A stretch of 64,000 nucleotides of DNA from Panaeolus papilionaceus (Eukaryota; Basidiomycota; Agaricomycetes; Agaricales): contig JADNRZ010000002.1 of NCBI GenBank assembly GCA_015501605.1, positions 1,798,001 through 1,862,000 on the forward strand, read 5' to 3'. The notes under the pieces were generated by a model, which saw only the letters and a list, made by a program, of their open reading frames with translations, ran no database searches and was not told the origin of the DNA. Both the position numbers and the translations under genes were made by a program. Below are positions 47,389 to 59,795 of this stretch, piece by piece (positions within the stretch are counted from its first letter, which is position 1; every line of letters begins with the position of its first letter).

Positions 47389-48537
47389 ATGGTAAGTTTC
47401 CCAGGGTATACATACACCCCATACCAATCTGCCGCTCGCCTTGCTTTCTTTCCGAAATCAATGTCAGTTTCTCTGGTTTCCACAATACATACATACTTCT
47501 CATGGAACGCAACTTTCTTTATCACTTTGGGAACAACATTAGCTGTTGCTGCTTTCTGGTTTTCAATACGGAAATCTGACCCATACGGCCTCTTTCACTT
47601 GGAACTCAATAAACTCCCTTCAGATGACCCCCATTCCCCACCACCAACAGAGTGGCTGAATATGGGGCTTTGGTCAGGTGTGCAAAACTTTCCAGAAGCA
47701 TGCAAAGGTTGGATACCCTGTCATCCTACATCATAACCACTTTTAAGTGCTTGTTTGCCAGCGCTGGCCCTGAAGAACATCGCTGCTGCAAGATTGAAGC
47801 CCGGAAGTCAGATTTTAGGTACATGATCCTGAATTTTTACCACTCAGACTGCTAACACAACCCTTAAAGATGTCGGACATGGGACCGGGGAATCCCTTTT
47901 GTTGCTTCTATCTGACTCCTCCATACCTCGCCCTTCGCTTTTGGTCGGTATAACAAGCCTAGGTGCCCATTATGAACGCTCAAAGAGGAGGGTAGAAGAA
48001 CTGGCATATAAATTTCCGGGCGCAGCACAGACGCAAGTCATTCTGTTTCACGACGATGCAGTGTGGAACGACAAAGGGGCGTCAAAACGGCATCCTCTTC
48101 AGCCACCTGGTGCAGAATCCACTTCATCAGACACCTTCTTTGATGCAGTTCTCGTGTTGGATTGTGCATACCACTTCGATACGCGGCAAAGGTTCTTGAA
48201 GCAAGCATCTCAAAAACTGAAGCCAGGAGGTCGAATATCTCTGGCAGATATATGTTTTTCTGATTCTGCCCTCAGAACACCCTTGTCAAAGTGGTTAATC
48301 CGGCTATTGAAACTAATGCCTTCCAGCAACGTGACTTCAAAGGAAGGATACGAAGCCCAAATGAGGGAAGTAGGCTACACTGACATTTCTATGGAAGATA
48401 TTACGGAGGATGTCTTCCCTGGTTTTATATCGTTTTTGAAGAGTAAAGGTGCTGGATGGTGGTTGTTTGGTCAGCTATTAAGCTGGTATGTTTATGCTGG
48501 AGCTAGATTCGTTATTGCTAGTGGGTCAAAAAATTAA
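47389..48537 (+). CDS. Membrane-anchored SAM-dependent methyltransferase
   Basis: ATG 47389 starts a sequence with a hydrophobic helix around residues 30-60 (YFSWNATFFITLGTTLAVAA), so the enzyme is likely membrane-anchored. LPSDDPHSPPPTEWLNMGLW and NFPEACKALALKN lead to the SAM-binding loop ILDVGHGTGESLLLLL, formed across an intron at about 47819-47870. Then come LVGITSLGAHYERSKRRVEE, DAVLVLDCAYHFDTRQRFLK, KPGGRISLADICFSDSALRT and GYEAQMREVGYTDISMEDI. The class I methyltransferase order (motifs I, post-I, II, III) is complete. A Met at 47461 is an alternative start. The fold resembles small-molecule or sterol-type methyltransferases; the substrate is unknown. It ends VIASGSKN. Confidence 0.82.
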
Positions 48538-48747
48538 AAATCAACCATATTTCAACGTCTTGTTGGAAATGTCGTCTTCCAGTTTTTTGGCCCCTGAATA
48601 ACTGACGTCGCGTGACTGTATGTTACTTGTAGGATCCGAATCTGATTTAGTCTGCCCCTTGACCACAAACAAGCACGTTGCTCCTATAATATACCCTACT
48701 ACCCACTTTACTACTGAATTCAACCCTCTCTCGTCTGACCTATACTA

Positions 48748-49842
48748 ATGACTGCAATTCAAGCTGTCTTTATTCGAGGCTTTGAGGAACGTTCAAAGCC
48801 GAAACCTCACACTGTCTATGAGATTGATGTCCAAGCCCAAGTTCGATCCTGGCAAATGTGGCGACGCTACTCTGAATTCGATGACCTGCATACAGCTCTC
48901 ACCAAATCCACTGGATCACCTCCACCTGCACCTCTCCCCCCTAAACAGAAATTCTCCCTCATCAGATCCCATTCCGACGCCAAACTCCTTGAAGAACGAC
49001 GGAACGGCCTCGAAGCCTATCTCCGTGCCATTATATCAGCAAAGGACGACAAATGGAGGGAAACTCACGCTTTCAAGACCTTTCTAGGGGTACCCCTTGG
49101 CAAGCAACCCCTCACGACTGGTGGAACCGAATCAAGTAGCGGAGATGTTCAATTTAGTTTCTCCTCATGGTTGGACGAACATGCAGAGCTTCAAACCCGG
49201 CTGAGAGATGTCTGGGCCGATATCAACAAACGCGACGCCCTGTCCGATCGAGGTGACGTACCTGCCGCGCACAGGAGCAATGTAGCCGCGAAGGCGAAGC
49301 TGGCTGGCGTTCTATCACGAATTGGTGTTCTAGGACAAGGACTGCAGGAGCTGGCGATGAAAGGAATGAGCGAAGGGGAGCTCCAAAGGCGCACAGATAT
49401 GGTTGCAAGACTTCAAGATGATTGCGAAAAGCTGGGCAAAGTGGTGTCGGTCGCAAGACATGCACTTGCACGCCCCGGCACAACATCGAGTGCTGCAAGC
49501 TCAGCAATAGATGCAGCATCTCAATCGGATCGGGATGCACTGATGGGTGCAGCATCATCGAAGCCGGTGAGAAGAGTGTTCGGCGCACCACCAGCAGAAA
49601 CGGAAATCACTCGACCGCTAGATGACACAGGCTTGCTCAATTTGCAGCAAACACAGGTTCAACAACAGGATAACCAGCTCTCAAAGCTGACGACAATCCT
49701 CACAAGGCAAAAGCAATTGGGACAGGCGATCTCAAGTGAAATTGCTTTACAGATTGAAATGCTAGATGATCTGGGGAATGAGGTTGACAGAGTTGGGGGC
49801 AAACTAGACAATGCTGATCGTCAACTAAATAAGATTTCGTAA
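48748..49842 (+). CDS. VAM7: Vacuolar SNARE with PX domain, Vam7-like
   Basis: This is a Qc-SNARE for vacuole fusion. It is intronless in this model (364 codons). The N-terminal PX domain binds phosphatidylinositol 3-phosphate: VYEIDVQAQVRSWQMWRRYS (containing the RRYSEF motif), PPAPLPPKQKF and LEERRNGLEAYLRAIIS. The middle region is helical. The C-terminal SNARE motif runs from about residue 300: LLNLQQTQVQQQDNQLSKLT and LGQAISSEIALQIEMLDDLG, with the zero-layer Gln in IALQ, then NEVDRVGGKLDNADRQLNKI. The protein has no membrane anchor, as is usual for Vam7. Start at 48748 is the first in-frame ATG and precedes the PX fold directly. Confidence 0.92.
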   Translation: MTAIQAVFIRGFEERSKPKPHTVYEIDVQAQVRSWQMWRRYSEFDDLHTALTKSTGSPPPAPLPPKQKFSLIRSHSDAKLLEERRNGLEAYLRAIISAKDDKWRETHAFKTFLGVPLGKQPLTTGGTESSSGDVQFSFSSWLDEHAELQTRLRDVWADINKRDALSDRGDVPAAHRSNVAAKAKLAGVLSRIGVLGQGLQELAMKGMSEGELQRRTDMVARLQDDCEKLGKVVSVARHALARPGTTSSAASSAIDAASQSDRDALMGAASSKPVRRVFGAPPAETEITRPLDDTGLLNLQQTQVQQQDNQLSKLTTILTRQKQLGQAISSEIALQIEMLDDLGNEVDRVGGKLDNADRQLNKIS

Positions 49843-49985
49843 ATCCCGGTGTAGTAATGCGAGCTGGGATGCTAAGTAGATATCCGACAAGAGTATAACA
49901 TGCAAATATTACAAGGTTCCATAATAAGCTAGGTTCTAAAATAGAAAATATAATTCACAAAGCAGAGCAAGAGGAAGAAAGCAAA

Positions 49986-51176
49986 TCACTTCTGAAGGTA
50001 GCGGCCAACCCCCTAAAAGAATGGTTAACACATGTGTTTTGTTTTTCCTTTCATTTACTGATGCGAGACTTACTTCGAAGCAGGAAATCATGATGCCACA
50101 AGCCGGTGCGATTTTAGCAATGCGCGGTACAAGTCCGGCAAATAGAACCGATGAACCCTCCGTTCGGACGACATGTATTAATAGAGGAATGGTGCGGGAA
50201 ATATGCTGGACTGAGGGAGACATGATGAGGGCCTGCCTGCGAGTTTTGAGGACGTCGAAAGGAGAGGTCAATAATGCCGCCGAGGTTCCACTGATGGCAC
50301 CACAGCAAAACGCCACCCAAGCACCTTCTTTCCCTCTTTGCGCAAACGATCTCTTCCAAGCCTCATAACTAGCCCAATATATCCCTGAGAAGGGGACGTC
50401 CCTACTCAAAGTTGGACCAAGGCCACGCCAGAGACATGAGATACCATTTTGTTGAACTAGGACGCGCATAGAAGTAAGAACAGAACGTAGGGTGTGGGGA
50501 TTACTGGGTGATGAGGGAGTCGATTGCAGATTTGTCCGGAGAAGTTCTAAGGGAGAGACTGCTGAAGAAATCGCTGAGCGAGCTATAACGCCAGCTATTA
50601 GAGGGTTCAAAGTCGGCGAAGGAATTATTTGGGGTAGCAGGACGTTGAGCAAATGATCATATGTGAGAATGTATGCTGTCGAGGAAGGGACGCCAATTAC
50701 ACTGAAAGTGGCATATAAGGTCAATGACGATATGAAAACAAAGTATAAAATGACTTACAGAGATGTTCCAGCACCTTTCCACAAACCAGCAGAACCTTCT
50801 GCTCTCCAGACGTGTTTAACAGCGTCGTAAAAACCATTCACACGCTTAGTCTTCATGAGACCACCCTCCCAGATACAAACAAGCTGATTTGGCAAAGTTC
50901 TTGCCATTGAAGACATATTTCTTACACAACCTGTTGCGTTAGATGGTTGGCAACACGTGTTTGGGGGTGGACGAGGAAATAAAGGACGTGTCTGTGGTGG
51001 TTGTGTCTGCAACCGTGTTTTGACGACGTCAAAAGGGGTCACTATAAAATAATTAAAGCAAGTAAGTTTATAAATGTTTTTTTCAATTAGATTATAAAGT
51101 ATTTCAACATACTAGTTAAAGCTGTCAGGGTAGAGCCTGTTGCAGCTGCAACAAGCTTTGCCTGAAAGGGGTCCAT
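49986..51176 (-). CDS. MTM1: Mitochondrial carrier, Mtm1 (SLC25A39/40)-like
   Basis: This is an inner-membrane carrier of the Mtm1/SLC25A39/40 group, linked to manganese, pyridoxal-phosphate or glutathione handling. ATG 51176 starts MDPFQAKLVAAATGSTLTAL. After an intron the first carrier signature is MTPFDVVKTRLQTQ. The second repeat contains SAVSPLELLRTNLQS and the third SPFDVLKTRRQALI, so the three P-x-[DE]-x-x-[KR]-[TN]-[RN] motifs are complete. VNGFYDAVKHVWRAEGSAGL, GISCLWRGLGPTLSRDVPFS and GLVPRIAKIAPACGIMISCF are diagnostic of this subgroup. A final exon gives GVGRYLQK, stop at 49986. A Cys/Pro-rich loop follows the first signature, as in SLC25A39. Confidence 0.92.
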
Positions 51177-51542
51177 ACGAGTGGATGGAAGTAAGTGACA
51201 AAGACAGAAATTCAATTAAAAAATAGAAATTTAAAATTATCAGATAAACGATAATAATAAAGGCACGTGACTAAATTCCAACAAAAATCTTGATGGGACA
51301 TTGAATATTGCTCTCACCTAAAACCACGACAGACAAATTCCAACGACAGACTCTTTATTTCTCTTTTTTCTTCTTCTATTTTCTTCCTTTTATCGACTCC
51401 AAATACAGCGGCCATAATCTCTCCATCTTGTTTTCTTTGATTTTTTTTTCTGTCCTTTTATTTTCTCCAGGGACAACTTGAAAAGTTCTATTCGACTCTT
51501 GACTTCTATATCTTTATTCAACTCAACCCGTAAAACATCATC
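51177..51542. promoter_or_regulatory. Divergent promoter, MTM1 / eIF4E
   Basis: This 366-base region is AT-rich on the MTM1 side (51200-51270), with a long pyrimidine tract on the eIF4E side (about 51350-51460: ttatttctcttttttcttct and following). Such tracts are common leaders of highly expressed fungal genes. No TATA box is obvious. Confidence 0.4.
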
Positions 51543-52690
51543 ATGAACGCACCTTCAACTCTCACAGGCTCAGTTCTTCAAGCTTCTAGAGCTGCCCTCA
51601 CAACTGCTCTAGCAGATCAGTCAATCAATCCCCCTACAGAGGAGGCGGATAATCTTGAACCTGGAGAAATTCAAGAGGTTGATATGCAGGCTCAAGCTGA
51701 AACTATCAAGACGGTTTTCAGTGATCCCAAAAACTTCAATGTCAAGGTATCTATAATCGATACAGAATAAAATGCATGCCTACTAAGTTGTATTCTGTTT
51801 TAGCATCCCCTGTACTCTCCTTGGACACTTTGGTTCGATTCGCCACTCACCAAAAACCGTAATCTCCCGCAAACACCTGTGTCTGCCTTCCCCCAGACAC
51901 CCATACCTCAAACACCAGGTGTAGCGGCTGCCCAGGGATGGATGGAGGATATTAAACGGGTTGTCAGCTTTGACAGTGTTGAAGAGTTTTGGGGGTGCGT
52001 CGTCGCCACTATGACCACATATTTAACGTCGCTCAACCAACGTATCTCTCTTTTTAGTTTGTACAACAACATTATACCACCTTCTGCTTTGCCTCAGAAG
52101 GCCAACTATTATCTGTTCAAGGTGAGTACAGAAGTATGGACTTAGCATCCTAAGTATGTATATTCAATTTATTTTCCTCACTTTTTTAGGAGGGCATTAT
52201 CCCAGCTTGGGAAGATGAAGCAAATAAGAATGGCGGAAAGTGGAGTATTCAGCTACCTAAAGATAAGAATCGACCCAATGTTGACCGAATGTGGCTGTAT
52301 ACGGTATGCTGCGAATTGGATATTTATGCATCGCATTTTTTACTGATGAATTTTTATCTAAATCAGATGCTCGCAGCAATCGGGGAGACATTTGACCCTT
52401 CACCGCCTTCAGCCGCGGACGGTACTAATTCACCTTCACTTATTACTGGGGTGATCGTTTCGACACGACCACAGTTCTATCGTTTGTCTATCTGGACGCG
52501 ACTTGCACCTGGCGGTGACGATGATGCACTCCGAGCTCGTATTGAAGGAGTAGGAAGGCATTTTAAAACAAATGTCCTTGGATATGGAGAGGTTGCTAGA
52601 TTGGCAGGACCACTTGCTACAGAAGTTGAATTCTTATCTCACAAGGATTCTGAAAAGAAAGGCAAAGCAGCCAAGAAAATGATTGTGTAG
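51543..52690 (+). CDS. TIF45: Eukaryotic translation initiation factor 4E
   Basis: This is the cap-binding subunit of eIF4F. A Gln/Ala-rich N-terminal extension (MNAPSTLTGSVLQASRAALT) precedes the conserved HPLYSPWTLWFDSPLTKN, SFDSVEEFWGLYNNIIPPSA, YYLFKEGIIPAWEDEANKNG, GKWSIQLPKDK and VDRMWLYTMLAAIGETFDP. The cap-stacking Trp pair and the WEDE element are present. IVSTRPQFYRLSIWTRLAP and KTNVLGYGE complete the fold. Introns fall at 51747-51803 and three later sites. There is an insertion of about 35 Pro/Gln-rich residues after PLTKN (QTPIPQTPGVAAAQGW) and another Pro/Ser-rich one after ETFDP, making the protein somewhat longer than the standard form. Stop at 52688-52690. Confidence 0.95.
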
Positions 52691-52798
52691 ACCTGTGCTT
52701 TGTTTATTCTTGTTTGTTTTTAATGCTATGACGTCGTTTTAAATTCCTATAAAGTTACAAGCCATAACTCGAATCTCTCTTCATTTCGAACTACAACA

Positions 52799-54553
52799 AT
52801 GCCAGTTCCAAGTTTTATTTCAGCTTTTGCAGATAAAGCTCAGTCTGCTATAAATGCTTCCCCATTAGCAGCTCATCTACCATCTAGTACTCATCATCGT
52901 CCAACAAGCCCAGATCCAGCCAACCAACCGACAGCCAATGAAGCAGCCGCGCAAGGAGGGAGCAAATCTCATACCCTTGAGGCTCTTCAGCATCAGTTTA
53001 GGAGTCTTCAACAGCAGTATGGGTAAGTGGACCAACACTTCATTTGACCGTTACCTTTTTCCTTATCGCACTTCAGCACAACTACCCCTGTTCAGAAGAT
53101 TATCACAATCCAGAAAGGCGTGGCCATCGATTTAGACAGCCTTTCCCGTGATTCAAAGGCCCATAGTAAAGAGCTCTACACATGGGGTCAATCAGAAGCC
53201 GAAGACCTCAAAGATGGTATGTTCTCCAAGTCTCTTGTCTAAACGTGAAATTAATATATCGGTGCAGTCACCGACAGACTTGCCTATCTCAACTTTGTAC
53301 AAGGATCGCTTGCCACTTCTCTTGCAACCAAACTTGATGGTGCTAGAGTTCCTTTCAAAGCACTTCGAGATGCCGAAATTGCCATCCAACCTCGTCGAAA
53401 TATTCGAGCTAGCCTTCAGAATCAGATCTCCCGTATAGAACATGATCAACAAAAGGGGTATGAAAAGAAACTCGGGGATCTTCGTGATCAGCTTCGAAAG
53501 GCCGAATTAGATGACCAGCATCAGGAACGCGACATCGAAATTCTGAAAAGAAAGGCAGTCCGCGAGAGCGAACAGCTTAAATGGGATGCTATCAGAGAGG
53601 TACCGTAGAACAACCATTGTCGTAGATCGTAAATCTCACCGTAATTGCAGTACGGTGAAAAACTCGTCCTTTTATCCCAAGCCGCTACACCCATTATTGC
53701 CGTATTGCCACCTATCCCACCCACCCCGAATAGCCCCTACGCTGGTGGTCAGACTACCGGAGCCGTGCGCGCTTCCTTGCAGCGTGCCCTCGACAACTAC
53801 AAGACGGGTCATATCAATCTCCCGCCTCACCTTGCAGGCGCAGATTTGAGCAGATCGGATACTCGCAGCTTTGGCGAGAGTCACGCAAGCGAACTATCGA
53901 GCATCCATTCCGAGGTATCCAGCCATGCCAACAGCCAGACACCCGTGTCAGCTAGTATGCCACTTCCTACTAGTGCACCAATTGGCGGTGGCCCCAACCA
54001 ACCCTTACCTTCCTCCCAGTCTCCCCCGATCAATCCCAGCACACTCAACCAGTCACCCGCTCCCATTCCTTTATCAGCTCCTAGCCCTCCAATGCCGCAG
54101 GAGCCTAGTCTACCAACCGCAGTGGCACCAGTGCCCATGCCTGTCATCACTCCAACAGTAGCGGAGACTGGAGTTCCTGTGTCCGCTGGTCCTGACGGCC
54201 CTGGACCAGCAAGTGGATCTCTCCATGACATCAAGGCGTCATCCCCTTCAGCCAGTCTCCAAGTTTATGGACAAGTACCACAGCGCAATGAATCAGCCGC
54301 CGAGGAGAAAAGGCGCCTGGCCGAATTCTATTCCCAGCAGGTCAGCGCCCCAGGACCTTCTGATGACCCATCCAGGTTGGCAGGTCCACCTCCCGAATTC
54401 CCTCGCCACGAAACAGCCGAGGAAGAGAAGAAGAGACTGGAACGCGAGGAACGCGAGCGAATCCTGCATGCTGATAACGACAATTCTCAGTCTCGAAAGA
54501 ACACCAAGGATAATGAAGACCTCCCACCCTATCAAGAACCTGGCCTCCAATAA
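52799..54553 (+). CDS. PIL1: Eisosome core protein, Pil1/Lsp1-like
   Basis: This is a BAR-domain protein that scaffolds plasma-membrane eisosomes. It starts MPVPSFISAFADKAQSAINA, PLAAHLPSSTHHRPT; the family core follows: HTLEALQHQFRSLQQQYG, TPVQKIITIQKGVAIDLDSL, SRDSKAHSKELYTWGQSEAE, DRLAYLNFVQGSLATSLATK, FKALRDAEIAIQPRRNIRAS, LQNQISRIEHDQQKGYEKKL and EQLKWDAIREYGEKLVLLSQ. The second half (from about residue 290) is a Pro/Ser-rich tail ending with an acidic, Arg-rich segment (KRRLAEFYSQQVSA). Four introns, all between BAR-encoding exons. The tail is longer than in yeast Pil1. Confidence 0.9.
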
Positions 54554-54748
54554 GCATGTCCGTTGCCCTAGAGAACTGATCTCCATCCCTGGACATTGAC
54601 GCTCCTTTGTATATACCTTTTGTAAACCCGATATGTAATTACTGGTTTCGTGCTTTATCTGTTACCGGACAATCTTTTACCGAACGAAGTGATTATGACA
54701 TTAATAATGACTACTGAAGCGAAACGAGTGCTAAACGCAACAGAACAG

Positions 54749-57700
54749 TTAAACTTTAGCGATTAAGCGCCTTGTCTCCTGTGGTGTGAAGTGCAATATA
54801 ATCGAAAGCACTCTGACGAGATTAGGCTGAAGAACATCAGTCCGGATGAAGAGAACCAAAGCAAACACGACAGACACTTACCCTCATTTCTTTATGCTCT
54901 AGGAATTGAAGAATCACGTTCCGCAGATATTCCAGATTAACTTCTTCCTCCTGCTTCCCTGATGAACTCGTTGGGGCTGGAGATGATACGCGCGAAGGTG
55001 CTTCGCCGACTGAAGGAAGGCTGATGGCAGAGCCATTTCCTGTGCTGCTTTCCCCGCGATTTCCCCAGTATCCACCCACCCCTGGATTTCTTTGACGTTC
55101 CAGAAGAGCGGCTGACGATTGCACTTTTCGTAGTTCATCTTTGAGTGACTGCGCCGATAATTAGTTAATGAGAAGGATATACAACGCGACCGCGAAATAC
55201 CTTGTTGCTCTGCTTCAATTGAGCTTCTCGTGCCTTGCTCTCTTCTACTTGCCTCTCCAGAAGCTGGTTCTTGATGTTAATTTCTTTCTCCTGCTCCTTT
55301 ACGGCTTTCTTGAAACGAAATGAGAATGTCGATGAGGACAATCTGTACATAACCTGCTTACCTCCAGCTCGATGATATGCTCTTTCAACAGCGGTAACTG
55401 GGCGACTTGGTTCTGTAATGCTTTGAGCGTGTTTTTCTCCTGGCTGAGTTGTTCCTTGAGAGATGCAACAACGCTTTCATCATTCTCCCTTGACTTGTTC
55501 GCTGTACCCAGAATTCGTCTCAACTCTTCAAGGTCTTTCACCTTTTCTCGAAGCTTTCGACTCCAATCAGCCTCGCTTTCGTAGCGTTCCTTCTCCATCG
55601 TCGCCAGACGTCGCTGGGCCTCCGCCAACCTAGCCTCGTACTTAGCTTCGGTAGCGGTGACCATCCGTGTAATCTCGTCCGCTGAGATAACAGGATCGCG
55701 AATTCGGCTGTCCTGTTCACGCATGAGCTCTGCTGCTTCCTCTTTAAGAAGGGCAAGTCGTTCGTTGGATTCCCGCAGTTGAAACTGCAGCTCCGTATTT
55801 TGGTGTTGTAGAGATTCCAGGTGGCTATGCGCGGACTCAAGTTCAGCCTGCCTCATTTGAAGCGAATCAAAGAATTCATTTTTGTCTTGAGTGATTTTGT
55901 TTATCGCCGATTCCAAAGTGGTGATCAAGTTTGCCTTCGCATTTAACTCTCCTGAGTGAGTGCTCTGAGACGAACGTTTGAGCTGAAAGTGAAGATCGAC
56001 ATTCGGGGATATCTCATACCTTGAGTGTCGCGATATCGAGTTCGGACTGGCCTCGCAATGCAGCTATGTCTTGTTCATAGCGTTCTCGCATTGATGCGAA
56101 GTCTTTGTCAAATTGTGACCGAAGCGTTGCAACTGTACGTTCATGGTTGACGCTAAGCTTTTCCATCTCTTGCTGTAGACTTTGTTTCAAGGCCTCTTCC
56201 TTACTTCGATCGCCCTTTTCCCTTTCCTTCACAGCAACCATCTCCTTCTGGGCATCTTCCCTGTCCTTCTCCGCTTTGACAAGTTTTTGCCGCACAGTTT
56301 TGAGCAGGCTGATGGCTTTCACTCGTTTCTCCTCTTCCTCCTTCGCGAGGGCCTTTTGAACCCCTACTTCCCGCTGTAATCGAGAAACGTCTTCCTTTTG
56401 AGCGTTGGCAGCATCTTCTGCTTGTGCAGAGGCCGCCTGGGTTGCTGCAAATAACTTCTCAGTTTCGTCAAGCTGCGTTCTAATCTTCTGCTTCTCGTCA
56501 GTTAGCGTGCGTATTTGTTGCTCATGCGTCATTTGTATCGCTTCCATTCGATCTTCCTGTGCTGTAAATCGGACATGAGGAGAGGTCAATAAGGTACACA
56601 TGGTGGACATACCTTCCAGCTTCTGATTAAGGCGTTTAATCTCATCTTGGAAGACCTGGTCCTTGGTCTTTAACTCAGTGAAAAAATCGCGTAGCGCATC
56701 CGCATCCTTGATGCTCTCGAGAGGGGAGACTTCTCGGAGCACAGCATCAGCTGCTTGCTTCTCAGCCTGCAAACGCTTAAATGAGGTGGAGACGTCTACG
56801 CCGAAATTCAAATTAGCATCAGTTTTTTTTTAAAAAAATGCTGGGACTATGGACATGCCTGAAAAACGCTGCTCGATCTGTTTTAATCTGGCTTGAAGGG
56901 CTTCTACTTCGGATGACTGGTCCTTGGTCGGCAGTGTCGAGATAGGTTCTGTAAGGACCGACTTCTCCAAAAGCACTCTATTTATGGCCTCCTTGATGAC
57001 TTCTGGCTCGAATTCGGTTGGAGGAAGATAGGAGCTGGGGGAAACAGGTTCTTCTGGGTCTACTCCAATTAAGTTAGGGGATTTGGGGACTGGGGATGCA
57101 TCTAAACTCGTGTTCATCGCTAAGTTCCCCACCAATGCTTCGACGACGTCGACATGCAGCAGGGTTTGTGTGGGGTCAGGGTTAGGTGCTTCAGCTGCTA
57201 CTTCACTGTCGTTGCTCTCGGAATCCTGCGGGGTAGTTTGCATAGTCACGTCCACTGTATTTTCTACAGTAGCCGTTGCCGTCTCTTCCTCAGTGTGCGA
57301 GGGCGCATTGTCAGTGTCTTCATCTGAAGAAGAGACGTTAGAATTCCCCCCAGTCTTTGTCGCCTCTACTTCTGCCGTGGGTTCCAATGAATCAACAAGT
57401 GGAGAAGATGCAGCATCACTGGCGGGTTTAGTTGCTGTCTTTGGATCGGACACAGTCGCAACCTTGTCGCTGCTCTGGTTTGACTCATGATATTGCGTAG
57501 GCGGTTGCATGTCTTCTTCGGATTTCAAAGCTTCAACAGAATTTTGTCGCTGAGCATCCGTGGTCATTGCAGAGGGTTCTGAAACCGATGCGGCTTGCTC
57601 CCTAGGCTTTTCCTTAGGGTCGGGGTCGGTGAGCTCAGGTGCATCTGGGTTCAAAACGGGAGGATTTGCCTGCTTGTTGAGTTGAAAATCACTTGGGACT

Positions 57701-58203
57701 GGAGCTTTAGGTTCCCTAGCCGGTGTGATGACGGGTGAGCCAGGCAACGGAGTGGAGGCTGGTGAGGGTCTGTGCGATGATTTCATTGGTGCTCTGGAGA
57801 TTGGTGATGGCGAACCAGATGCTCTGTCGGACGTGCGAGAGGGCACTGGTGAAGGGGAGGAGTTGCTGCCTTTACCTGCATCGCCGATAGCATACGTCGC
57901 TCTTCGCAAACGTTCTTCGAGGTTTGATTTCGGCCTCGGGGCAGAGGTGCTACCCGGTGACGACGCACGAGCAGGTGAATTGGTTACGTGTGTGGGTGGA
58001 GAACCATTAGACCTCTGAGATACAAAAGACTTGCGCAAGGAAGAGATTGCTGAGTCTGCAAGTTGCGAAGGGTTGGCGCGAATATCCAAAGACTGGGAGC
58101 GAGAAGGGGTTTCTGTTTGATTGTCTACTGTTGGTGTTTGATCGAGCATTCGTGCTGGCTGTTGTGCCAATTGCTCAACTGCATTTCTGAATTGACTGAA
58201 CAT
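54749..58203 (-). CDS. RUD3: Golgin with GRAB domain, Rud3-like
   Basis: This is a Golgi coiled-coil tether. From ATG 58203: MFSQFRNAVEQLAQQPAR, a typical golgin start, then about 380 residues of Ser/Pro-rich sequence (SNLEERLRRATYAIGDAGKG within). Coiled coil begins around VEALQARLKQIEQRFS and extends to about the last 100 residues (EKQKIRTQLDETEKLFAATQ, KALAKEEEEKRVKAISLLKT, ELREL-type heptads). The C-terminus has the GRIP-related Arf-binding domain: EEEVNLEYLRNVILQFLEHK, EMR|PNLVRVLSIILHFTPQ, ETRRLIAKV. The last exon is separate (54749-54832). Six or so introns. The GRAB domain argues for Rud3/GMAP-210 rather than a GRIP golgin. Confidence 0.88.
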
Positions 58204-58463
58204 CTCTTCTGGCAGATAAACTAGTAGCAAAAAAGAGCGTCGCTGTCGTTATATTTGTCGTCGAAGGTGGTTCTAAGAGTGACAAGCCTTGGACAGGTCA
58301 ACCCACTAAGGCTTTCCAACACTCATTAACTCACGTGCTATTTTTTGAGCGACTTTGAGAAACCGGAATATTTACCCCTGTGTCTGGTCCTAATAGGCAT
58401 TCTGATACTACATCGCGTTAATGGGTACATATAGTATTGTAACCGTTATTGGTATATTTATTT
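58204..58463 (-). promoter_or_regulatory. RUD3-like promoter and PEX14 3' flank
   Basis: This 260-base gap separates two minus-strand genes. It contains a CACGTG-like tcacgtgct at 58333-58341. Nothing else is recognised. Confidence 0.35.
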
Positions 58464-59560
58464 CTAGGGAGTTGAGGCACTTTGTGTCTGCGTTAGCTCA
58501 GGTTCTTTGCCCTTTCCCATCGGAGCAGGCACGGTTGGAATGACTGGGACGGGAATTGTATAAGAAGAAGAGTCAGTGGATTGAGGTGTGCTAGCTAATT
58601 GCCACGAAGGTATGGTAGGGCGCCCTGCAAGTGGGAAGGGTGTGGAAGGAGTAGAAGTTGCGGGTCTACTAAGGAGCAACGCCTTGAGTGATTTTAGTTC
58701 CTGCTGGAGTTCAGCCAAGGATTGGTTTTGCGACTCCTTATTCTTCTCAATCATCTTCGTGACGGTGATTAGGCGATATGATTTGCATAATAAGAGATAG
58801 ATCATACCTTTGGTAACATTTCTCGAATGTTGTTAACCTCGTCCCTAACTTCACGCATCTCATCGCGGGTTCTGGCCTCACCTTGGCGAAGGTCAGTAAC
58901 CACTACTTTGACATCTTCAGTTGTCTTGTCTATTTTCTCTTTCTGTTCCTCCACAGCTGCACGAACGGCAACTGTCTCTGCCTGAATTTCCTTTAAGAGG
59001 GCTTCAGCCGCGTCGTATTGGGCGTTCAGAGCATCCCGATCCTCCTCATAGGCAGTTGAGGTCGGTGGTTGAAGATGTGGGTATAGGAATTTCTACAAAC
59101 CAAGATAAGAAATGAATGTAAAATATATTTCAAGTACCAACCTTGAATAACGAGACCGCTCCGTAAGTAGCTGCACCAGAAACTACAGCGGTGATCTGAA
59201 AGTTGACATGAGCATGTGTTTATTTACCGGCAACAGGTATTTTCATACAAAGTAGTCTCTCCAGTCCCAACGCTGAGGTGAGGGGGGCATGGCGTAGGGA
59301 TTATTGGAGTAAGAAGAGGCATATTGGGGTGGTGGCGGAGTGACTGAGATTGCAGACGCTTGCTTCAACGCAATGTCTATCTCCGCAGGTGTCAACCCTT
59401 TTGCTTCGAGAAATTGAATCCTTTGAGTGACAGGAGAAGCCTGTGTCTTTTGAAAATAAATAAAAGAATTGTTCGAATTGATTTGAATGAATAAAACCTT
59501 TGGATCTGACAAGAAAGCTACAGCATTTCTAACAAGTTCTTGACGATCTGGAGTGGACAT
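58464..59560 (-). CDS. PEX14: Peroxisomal docking protein Pex14
   Basis: This is a membrane component of the peroxisomal import docking complex, receiving Pex5- and Pex7-bound cargo. The start at 59560 gives MSTPDRQELVRNAVAFLSDP, and after an intron TQASPVTQRIQFLEAKGLTP, AEIDIALKQA, the conserved N-terminal Pex5-binding domain. QRWDWRDYF precedes a hydrophobic stretch (ITAVVSGAATYGAVSLFKKF), the probable membrane segment. A coiled coil follows (DRDALNAQYDAAEALLKEIQ, VVVTDLRQGEARTRDEMREV). The C-terminus is Ser/Pro-rich (QTQSASTP), stop at 58464. Five exons. Confidence 0.92.
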
Positions 59561-59795
59561 GGTAAAGTTCAAGGTAGGTGGCCGGTGACTTTTGATCGAG
59601 CCCTTCTGGTAGTCCGGGGAAAGTGATTCCGGCAATTGCCGCTTGTGTAACAAAATTTGCAACTGACGCGGTTCGGAATACTTTACCATTAGCACCATGT
59701 TGCAGTTCGCCTCCTGCAGAGCTGTCTCCCGCTCCCTCTTTTCCGCTCGCTGTAGGTTATTTTCATAAAATACTTTAAAATTTAATCATAATCCT
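59561..59795. promoter_or_regulatory. 235-bp divergent promoter, PEX14 / mitochondrial EF-Tu
   Basis: The divergent start codons of two organelle-biogenesis genes are 235 bases apart. The right half is AT-rich with TTTAAAATTTAATC just before the EF-Tu ATG. No TATA element stands out. Confidence 0.4.
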